Shown here one piece after another: positions 23,583-29,320 of a stretch of DNA of 29,320 nucleotides. This DNA is from JBDREF01 sp043820045. GTDB lineage: Bacteria > Planctomycetota > Phycisphaerae > Sedimentisphaerales > Anaerobacaceae. Under the pieces are notes generated by a model. It made no database searches and was not told where the DNA came from. It worked only from the letters and a program-made list of their open reading frames with translations. The stretch is from assembly GCA_043820045.1 (NCBI GenBank), contig JBDREF010000397.1, positions 1-29,320 on the forward strand, written 5' to 3'. The translations under genes and the position numbers were made by a program. Each line of letters opens with the position of its first letter. Position 1 is the first letter of the stretch.

Positions 23583-24983
23583 TCATTTTCCCTCTTCCGC
23601 AATATAGCGGTCAATCGAAGCGGCGGCGATTCGGCCCTGGCCCATTGCGAGAATTACAGTTGCCGCGCCTGAGACAATATCCCCTCCGGCGTAAACACCC
23701 TGTACCGAGGTCTGCATGCTGTTCTCGTCAACAACGATTGTGCCCCACCTGGTCATCTCAAGCTCGGGCATTGTCTGCGGGATGAGCGGATTTGGCTTGT
23801 TGCCGATAGCAACAATGACCGTATCCAGTTCCATCGTGAACTCGGACCCTTCGACAGGGACGGGCCTGCGCCGCCCGGAATCATCCGGCGCACCAAGCTC
23901 CATTCTGATGCATTCCATGGCCACAACCCGGTGGCGGTCATCGCCAATAATGCGAATGGGGTTGTTGAGCAGCTTCAGCTTGACACCTTCTTCTTCGGCG
24001 TGATGAATCTCCTCAGCCCTGGCGGGCATTTGCTCCCGTGCCCGGCGATATACTATGGTTACATCTCCACCCAGCCGCAGCGCCGTTCGCGCCGAATCCA
24101 TGGCTACGTTGCCGCCCCCGATAACGGCGACACGCTGGCGCTTTATCGGCGGCGTATCGTATTTCGGGAACAGATAAGCCTTCATCAGGTTGGAACGTGT
24201 AAGATATTCGTTGGCTGAGTACACACCGACCAGGTTCTCGCCCGGAATCCTCATGAAAGACGGAAGACCCGCCCCGCTGCCGATAAATACAGCATCATAG
24301 CCTTCGTCGTTCATCAGTTCGCGGATGGTGCTGTTGCGGCCCACCACGAAATCCATCACAAACTCAACTCCGAGCTTCTTGAGGTAATCCACTTCCGCAT
24401 TGACTATTACTTTGGGCAGACGAAACTCCGGAATACCGTAGGTGAGCACGCCCCCCGGCTCCTGCAGGGCCTCGAAGACTGTAACCTCATGCCCGCGTTT
24501 TATCAGATCGCCCGCAACGGTAAGCCCGGCGGGACCGGCGCCTACGACGGCCACGCGTTTGCCCGTCCTGGCGGCCATTTCCGGCACCTTTATTTTGCCG
24601 CTGTTGCGCTCGTAATCCGCAACGAACCGCTCCAGTCTTCCGATGGCCACGGACTCGCCTTTGACGGCCAGCACGCAGAGTTTCTCGCACTGTTCTTCCT
24701 GTGGACAGACCCGCCCACAGACCGCCGGCAGCGCATTTTGCTCCTTGACCTTCCAGGCCGCCTCGATAAACTTGCCCTCCTGCACAAGAGCAATAAAACC
24801 GGGGATATCAATATTGACCGGGCAGCCGGCCACACAGCGGGGCTTTTTACACTTGAGACATCGGCTTGCTTCCAGCAAGGCGGTTTCTTCCGTATAGCCG
24901 TATGGAACCTCCTTGAAGTTCCTGGCCCGGTCCTGGGGGGCCTGCTCCGGCATTGGTTGTCTGGGAATCTTTTCCTTGGCCAT
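23583..24983 (-). CDS. NfnB/GltD-like FAD- and NADPH-binding iron-sulfur oxidoreductase
   Basis: Flavoprotein of the glutamate synthase small-subunit family, 466 residues, the length of NfnB. The N-terminus binds two 4Fe-4S clusters: C42, C45, C50 and C54 (RCLKCKKPRCVAGCP) with C89, C93, C99 and C103 (VCGRVCPQEEQCEKLC). A first dinucleotide fold has VVGAGPAGLTVAGD (FAD, from about 147), and a second has GGGNVAMDSARTALRLGG (NADPH). The C-terminal YAGGDIVSGAATVILAMGQG closes the FAD site. Alone it could be the small subunit of glutamate synthase, often named GltA or GltD. Here it directly follows a protein whose C-terminus is NfnA-like (26-bp gap), so it more likely forms an Nfn-type transhydrogenase with that protein. 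No gltB-like gene is seen. Confidence 0.85.
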   Translation of the reverse strand: MAKEKIPRQPMPEQAPQDRARNFKEVPYGYTEETALLEASRCLKCKKPRCVAGCPVNIDIPGFIALVQEGKFIEAAWKVKEQNALPAVCGRVCPQEEQCEKLCVLAVKGESVAIGRLERFVADYERNSGKIKVPEMAARTGKRVAVVGAGPAGLTVAGDLIKRGHEVTVFEALQEPGGVLTYGIPEFRLPKVIVNAEVDYLKKLGVEFVMDFVVGRNSTIRELMNDEGYDAVFIGSGAGLPSFMRIPGENLVGVYSANEYLTRSNLMKAYLFPKYDTPPIKRQRVAVIGGGNVAMDSARTALRLGGDVTIVYRRAREQMPARAEEIHHAEEEGVKLKLLNNPIRIIGDDRHRVVAMECIRMELGAPDDSGRRRPVPVEGSEFTMELDTVIVAIGNKPNPLIPQTMPELEMTRWGTIVVDENSMQTSVQGVYAGGDIVSGAATVILAMGQGRIAAASIDRYIAEEGK

Positions 24984-25009
24984 TCGTTAGTCTCTGCTCC
25001 CGGTCAACG

Positions 25010-27490
25010 CTAACACCTGCATTTATGTCCGCCGCCGTGGCCGGCCCCCACTGATTCGGTCCGACCCAGCGAATGTATCTCTTCGGCACTGTATGCGGCT
25101 CGTCGGTCTCTCAGCTCATCCCAATCGATCAGATGCGCATCGAAGAACGGCCCGTCCACACAGGCGAACTTCGTTTCGCCGCCGACGGTCACACGGCAGG
25201 CCCCGCACATACCGGTTCCGTCCAACATGATCGGATTCAGCGCCGCCAGTGTTTTCACGCCGTAGGGTTTGGTTTCCTGTGCCGTCACCATCATCATAAA
25301 TGGGCACCCGATGGCAATTACACTATCGATTTTCTCGCCGTCTTTGAGTTTCCCAATCACCGCGTCGATCGCATGTCCCTTGGTGCCCGTTGAGCCGTCG
25401 ATCGTCGTCTCGATAAATTCATCGCAGACGTTTTGGAGCTTCTTCTTGTAGTAATGCAGGTAATGGCTGCGGGCCTCGGTAACAACGACCACCCGATTCC
25501 CGACGTCTTTCATCGCCTCGGCGATAGGCACAATCCCACCAATTCCGTAGCATCCAGCCGCCAGCACCACCGTGCCCTCGCGCTTGATTTCCAGCGGGAC
25601 ACCCAGCGGCCCAACGACGTGAGCAAGCTTGTCGGTTGCTTTCAGCAGCACAAGCTTTCGGCTGGACTGGCCCTTCTCCAGCACAACCAAAGTAATCGTG
25701 CCTTTTTGAGCATCCCAGTCAGACAGGGTATAGGGAACGCGTTCTGATTTTTCATCGACCATAACAATGACGAACTGTCCGGCCAAAGCCTTCCTGGCCA
25801 CCTCGGGGGCCTCGATGATAATCTCGTGGACGTTCGGCGCAATCTCGCTTTTCTCCAGAATTTGAAACGCCCCTTTTCGCGTCTCCTCTGCAACATCAAG
25901 GGTACAGGGTTCATCCATAGGCAGCTCTTTCAAACCGCTTACCTTTTCATCGATACGATGCCCGCGGAAGTAAGTCCGCCTCAACCCGAAATTCGTCGCC
26001 GCCGCGGGAGCATCCCGTCGGTCAACCCACAATTCGGCGTCTTCGCCCCCCAGTTCCGCTGTAATCGCACCGGCTGATTCGTACTCAAAACCTTTGGCTC
26101 CCGTTGCCCGGGCGAGTCCGCAGGTAATCCACCACTCCGGCTTTGCCTTGCCGCGCGGCTCGCATGCTTTGCGCAGAGGCCGTCTCTGTCCGGAGCCATC
26201 GAGGATCGTACCGTCAACCTCCGCAAAAACCGCAGCCGGCAGCACGATATCGGCCCGCTCACTGGCGGGACTCGGGTAGCAATCCTGCATAATCAGCAGC
26301 TCAAGCCCCTCCAGATTCGCCGAATCGACAAAGTTGCCCGCCAGCAGCGCCGCACGTGTGCCTTTCGGCAACGAGCCGCGCGAAACACCCCGCGCATCAG
26401 GTTGGATCTCAATATAGTTCTTCGATTTCATCACCTCGTTGGTGAATTTCTTGAAGATGTGACGGTCTTCGAGGATGCTGGTAGCATCACAAAGCAATGC
26501 GAAACCGTTGCCGACAAATTCCTTGAGTTTCGCCGCTGCCGTTTCAAGGGCATCATCCCATTCGGTTTCGCGCAGGACATTACCCACACGCACAAACGGT
26601 GTTCCCAGCCGGTCGGTGCCGTTCAGAAACTCCGGAACTGCGAATCTGCCCAACACGCAGATGGGAACACTCTCGTTCACGGCCTGAACGCCGACCAGCT
26701 TGCCGTTTTTGGCCCCAAGCGCCAACGCACAGGCGTTTTCGCAGAAGATGCAGGTTGACTCCGTGACCGTATCCGGCCTGCCGTACCATTTGGCGTACCG
26801 GTCCGCCAGACTGCCGGTCGGACACACATCGATACACGAGCCGCAGAACTGACAGCCTGCTTCGAGCAGAGAGCGGTCGAAGGCCTGGCCGATATGTGTT
26901 TCGCTGCCACGGCCGACAAAATCGATGACCGCCTTGCCCTGTTGATGTTTGCAGATGCGTACGCAACGACCGCAGAGAATACAGAGATTAAGGTCGCGGT
27001 CGATAAACGGATTGGACCGCTCGATCGGCCGCTGGTGATAGCTGGGCGGGACGGGAAGCTCGGTAAAGCCCAGCTCTTCGGACAGGGCCCGCACCTCACA
27101 GATGTCCTTGTTATTGCAGGTGTGACATCCGGTTGTGCTGCCTGCTTTTTCCGCATCAGGCCGGTATTGTTCACAAAGCTCGCGCCTGCCGCAGACAAGA
27201 CACGCACTGGGGTGCTCGAGCATCATCAGCGCCAGGATATTTCGGCGCAGCTTCTGCAGCGCTTCGGTATGGGTCTTCACGACCATTGCTTCGCCGACGG
27301 GGGTCGTGCACGAAGTTGGGTATCCTCGCATATCTTCCACTTCAACGACGCAGAGCCGACATGCGCCGAACGGCATCAGTGAAGAGTGCGTACACAGATG
27401 CGGGATCGAAATACCGTGCCGCACAGCGCACTCGAAAATGGTTTCCCCGTTTTCGGCAGTTACTTTCTTTCCATCTATAGTCAATTCCAT
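25010..27490 (-). CDS. NuoG-like/NfnA-like fusion iron-sulfur flavoprotein
   Basis: An 826-residue cytoplasmic fusion protein. Numbering from ATG 27490: an N-terminal 2Fe-2S ferredoxin domain (C33, C44, C47, C61), a NuoG His-Cys3 site (HPSACLVCGRRELC), an extra Cys-rich GCHTCNNKDIC, two 4Fe-4S sites (CILCGRCVRIC; CQFCGSCIDVC, about 170-223), and a CIFCENAC site starting a shortened molybdopterin-type domain (about 245-500) that retains ASERADIVLPAAVFAE. From about 540 the chain is NfnA: an FAD-binding barrel with RVPYTLSD, an NAD domain with AAGCYGIGGIVPIAEAM, and a C-terminal 2Fe-2S site DGTGMCGACRV...FACVDGP (Asp plus three Cys). A TTG at 27499 is less likely than ATG 27490, which has AGGA upstream. 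It would pass electrons between NuoF-type and NfnB-type partners encoded on either side. The tail ends in a His/Cys-rich GHGGGHKCRC. Confidence 0.88.
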   Translation of the reverse strand: MELTIDGKKVTAENGETIFECAVRHGISIPHLCTHSSLMPFGACRLCVVEVEDMRGYPTSCTTPVGEAMVVKTHTEALQKLRRNILALMMLEHPSACLVCGRRELCEQYRPDAEKAGSTTGCHTCNNKDICEVRALSEELGFTELPVPPSYHQRPIERSNPFIDRDLNLCILCGRCVRICKHQQGKAVIDFVGRGSETHIGQAFDRSLLEAGCQFCGSCIDVCPTGSLADRYAKWYGRPDTVTESTCIFCENACALALGAKNGKLVGVQAVNESVPICVLGRFAVPEFLNGTDRLGTPFVRVGNVLRETEWDDALETAAAKLKEFVGNGFALLCDATSILEDRHIFKKFTNEVMKSKNYIEIQPDARGVSRGSLPKGTRAALLAGNFVDSANLEGLELLIMQDCYPSPASERADIVLPAAVFAEVDGTILDGSGQRRPLRKACEPRGKAKPEWWITCGLARATGAKGFEYESAGAITAELGGEDAELWVDRRDAPAAATNFGLRRTYFRGHRIDEKVSGLKELPMDEPCTLDVAEETRKGAFQILEKSEIAPNVHEIIIEAPEVARKALAGQFVIVMVDEKSERVPYTLSDWDAQKGTITLVVLEKGQSSRKLVLLKATDKLAHVVGPLGVPLEIKREGTVVLAAGCYGIGGIVPIAEAMKDVGNRVVVVTEARSHYLHYYKKKLQNVCDEFIETTIDGSTGTKGHAIDAVIGKLKDGEKIDSVIAIGCPFMMMVTAQETKPYGVKTLAALNPIMLDGTGMCGACRVTVGGETKFACVDGPFFDAHLIDWDELRDRRAAYSAEEIHSLGRTESVGAGHGGGHKCRC

Positions 27491-27574
27491 GTTAGACAAT
27501 TCCTAACGTATAGTCACCCGCCCATTCTCTTGTACGCCGGCAATATATGGGCAGTTCGCCTTTTTCCCTGAAGG

Positions 27575-29320
27575 TCAGTCCTGCGAACGATAATCGCAGC
27601 GCAGACATCGCAGCGATTCCTGGAAGGCCGCGTCTCGGGCGATCTCCAGCTCAACTTCCTTGAAACTGCGTCGCGCCTCAAGCGGCAGCGTTTTCTGCTT
27701 CAAGAGAGGGACTTCCACCGGCTCGGCTTCCGGGTCGAATTCCGTATCGTTCACAAGCGTTCGGCGCCAGAATGGCTTGGGCCGATCCTGCGGAGGGAGA
27801 TCCTGCGAAAGTTTCTCATTTATGGCGACCGCGGCCTTTTCGCCCGCTCCAATCGCTTCCAATACAATGCTCGGCCCGGTGACCGCGTCACCGCCTGCGA
27901 AAAACGTGGCTACTTTGGTCTCACAGGTAAACGGGTCTATCTCGATGCGACCGGAGCGTTTCAAGTCGAGGCCCATCTGCTCAGCTATGTCCTCGGCCGC
28001 CACGCGCTGCCCAATGGCGGCAATGACGGTGTCAACGTCAAGCTCGAAAACGTCCTCCGTCGGTTGCGGGCGTCGCCGACCATCCAGAGAAAACTCGCCC
28101 AGTTCCATCCGGCGGCAAATCAGTTTCCGAACCTGTCCGACGTCACCTTCGATACAATCCGGCAGAGCCAGGAACTCAAAACGGATACCTTCGGCCAATG
28201 CTTCGTTAATTTCAGATTCGATCGCAGGCATTTCTTCCCGCGTGCGGCGATAGACAACTGTCACCTCAGCGCCCATGCGGAACGCTGTGCGGGCCGAATC
28301 GATGGCGACGTCTCCTCCGCCGATAACGGCGACCTTTTTGCCGATGGGAACGTCCAGGCCCTTGTTGCGTCCTATCAGGAAGTCCAGCCCCTGCAGGACC
28401 CCCCTCAGCTCTTCCCCGGGGACGCCCATGCCCATACCTTTCCATGCCCCCAATCCCAGGAAAAAGGCCTGGTATCCTTCGGCCTTCAGTTGGTCGATTG
28501 TTAAGTCCTTGCCTATCTCCGTGTTTGTTTTCAGTGTTATGCCGGTTCCGAGAACCCAGTCGATTTCTTCCTGCAGAATCTTGCGAGGAAGACGGTACTC
28601 CGGAATGGCGTAGGCCATCATGCCGCCTGGCTTGCCCTCCTTCTCGAATATGGTGACCGAATAGCCCAGCCGTCGCAGGAAATAGGCGCAGCTCAAGCCT
28701 GCCGGGCCGGCACCGATTACGGCTATCTGCTTGCCAAGACAATGCGGATTCTCGCGAACCATCTCTTGCGGCTCGACCCGTTTGGCCGTATCCACCATAT
28801 GGCGTTTCAGGGACCTGATAGAAACCGGGCCGTCAAGCTCAGTTCGCCTGCATTTGCCTTCGCACGGGTGCGGGCACACTCGTGCACATATATAGGCGAA
28901 CGGATTTCGTTCCAAGTGCGATGTAAGCGCCTCCTCCATGCGATTATCACGAATGAGCGAGATATACAAGGGGACATCGACGCCCGCGGGACATTCGTTG
29001 GTGCATGGAGCGTGGAGCAACTGCGGGCAGACACCCGCCGGGCATTTCCGCTCGCGTATGTGTGCTTCGTATTCCGCTCGGAAATATCGCAGCGTACTTA
29101 ACACCGGATTAGGCGCGGTCTGGCCCAGCCCGCACAGCGAGCCCTCTTTCACCGTCTGTGCGATTTCTTCAAGCTTGTCGAGGTCGGCCATCTCACCTTC
29201 CCCGGCGACGATGCGCTCCAGGATGCTCAGCATGGCCCTTGTCCCCACCCGGCAAGGCCCGCACTTGCCGCAGGATTCAGCCTGTGTGAACGAAAGGAAA
29301 TATCTTGCGATATCGACCAT
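27575..29320 (-). CDS. NuoF-like/GltD-like fusion flavoprotein, 5' end outside window
   Basis: The visible 581 residues start inside a NuoF/HydB-like subunit: the 4Fe-4S motif ESCGKCGPCRVGT (C17, C20, C23) and C63 in GSLCGLGQTAPNPVLSTLRYF are its C-terminal signature, so the FMN/NADH part lies beyond the window end and the Met at 29320 is probably internal. After a linker with KCPAGVC, the chain becomes a GltD/NfnB-like module: 4Fe-4S cysteines (C106, C110, C145, C149, C153, C157), FAD fold VIGAGPAGLSCAYFLRR (about 201-217), NAD(P) fold GGGDVAIDSARTAFRMG, FAGGDAVTGPSIVLEAIGAG, and a C-terminal CLRCD. It heads three same-strand genes, 84 bp upstream of the NuoG-NfnA fusion. It would bring NADH oxidation or reduction to the complex. 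Confidence 0.87.
   Translation of the reverse strand: MVDIARYFLSFTQAESCGKCGPCRVGTRAMLSILERIVAGEGEMADLDKLEEIAQTVKEGSLCGLGQTAPNPVLSTLRYFRAEYEAHIRERKCPAGVCPQLLHAPCTNECPAGVDVPLYISLIRDNRMEEALTSHLERNPFAYICARVCPHPCEGKCRRTELDGPVSIRSLKRHMVDTAKRVEPQEMVRENPHCLGKQIAVIGAGPAGLSCAYFLRRLGYSVTIFEKEGKPGGMMAYAIPEYRLPRKILQEEIDWVLGTGITLKTNTEIGKDLTIDQLKAEGYQAFFLGLGAWKGMGMGVPGEELRGVLQGLDFLIGRNKGLDVPIGKKVAVIGGGDVAIDSARTAFRMGAEVTVVYRRTREEMPAIESEINEALAEGIRFEFLALPDCIEGDVGQVRKLICRRMELGEFSLDGRRRPQPTEDVFELDVDTVIAAIGQRVAAEDIAEQMGLDLKRSGRIEIDPFTCETKVATFFAGGDAVTGPSIVLEAIGAGEKAAVAINEKLSQDLPPQDRPKPFWRRTLVNDTEFDPEAEPVEVPLLKQKTLPLEARRSFKEVELEIARDAAFQESLRCLRCDYRSQD

Overview
The window reads as a chromosomal segment from a bacterium, most likely a member of the Planctomycetota of the Phycisphaerae/Sedimentisphaerales kind. 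This placement is inference. It rests on moderate-to-high GC, a lipoprotein made of DUF11 repeats, DNPR-type MurE, a GroEL ending in GGGMY, a polysaccharide-degrading GH2 enzyme beside a sugar porter, and an anaerobe-style flavin/iron-sulfur electron-transfer locus. No rRNA or tRNA gene was seen.

Layout. 1-3022 (+): the 3' part of a LacZ-type GH2 beta-galactosidase and an MFS sugar porter. 3153-5825 (+): a Tat-exported metallophosphoesterase abutting recJ. 5842-7437 (-): a transglutaminase-like lipoprotein. 7586-11683 (+): promoter then murE-murF-mraY, without the usual murD/ftsW/murG following. 11737-14600 (-): a small two-TM protein, groEL with its terminator, groES, and a degenerate CheY-like receiver protein upstream of groES. 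15132-16977 (+): a DUF11-repeat lipoprotein with a strong terminator. 16990-20180: an accessory island with three minus-strand genes of unknown function, an attC-like integron recombination site, a MITE-like inverted-repeat element, a nine-copy 22-bp tandem array and several dispersed low-complexity repeats. 20191-20350 (+): a compact transcription unit with a consensus sigma-70 promoter, about 125 nt of structured RNA with cobalamin-riboswitch-like core strings, and an intrinsic terminator. 20395-20859 (+): a YbaK/aminoacyl-tRNA deacylase-like gene with its own promoter. 20950-23370 (-): a DUF1015 protein and a class-V aminotransferase in one operon behind a strong promoter. 23583-29320 (-): three genes encoding a multi-cofactor flavoprotein complex (NuoF-GltD fusion, NuoG-NfnA fusion, NfnB/GltD-like protein), cut by the window end.

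How they fit together. The galactosidase and porter would take up and cleave beta-galactosides. The mur genes make lipid-linked cell-wall precursor with meso-diaminopimelate. GroES/EL fold proteins. The last locus most plausibly couples NADH, NADPH and ferredoxin pools by flavin-based electron bifurcation, in the manner of Nfn or the Sporomusa-type (Stn) transhydrogenase. The most unusual items are the isolated structured RNA, the 22-bp array, the attC/cassette remnant, and the fusion architecture of the transhydrogenase locus.
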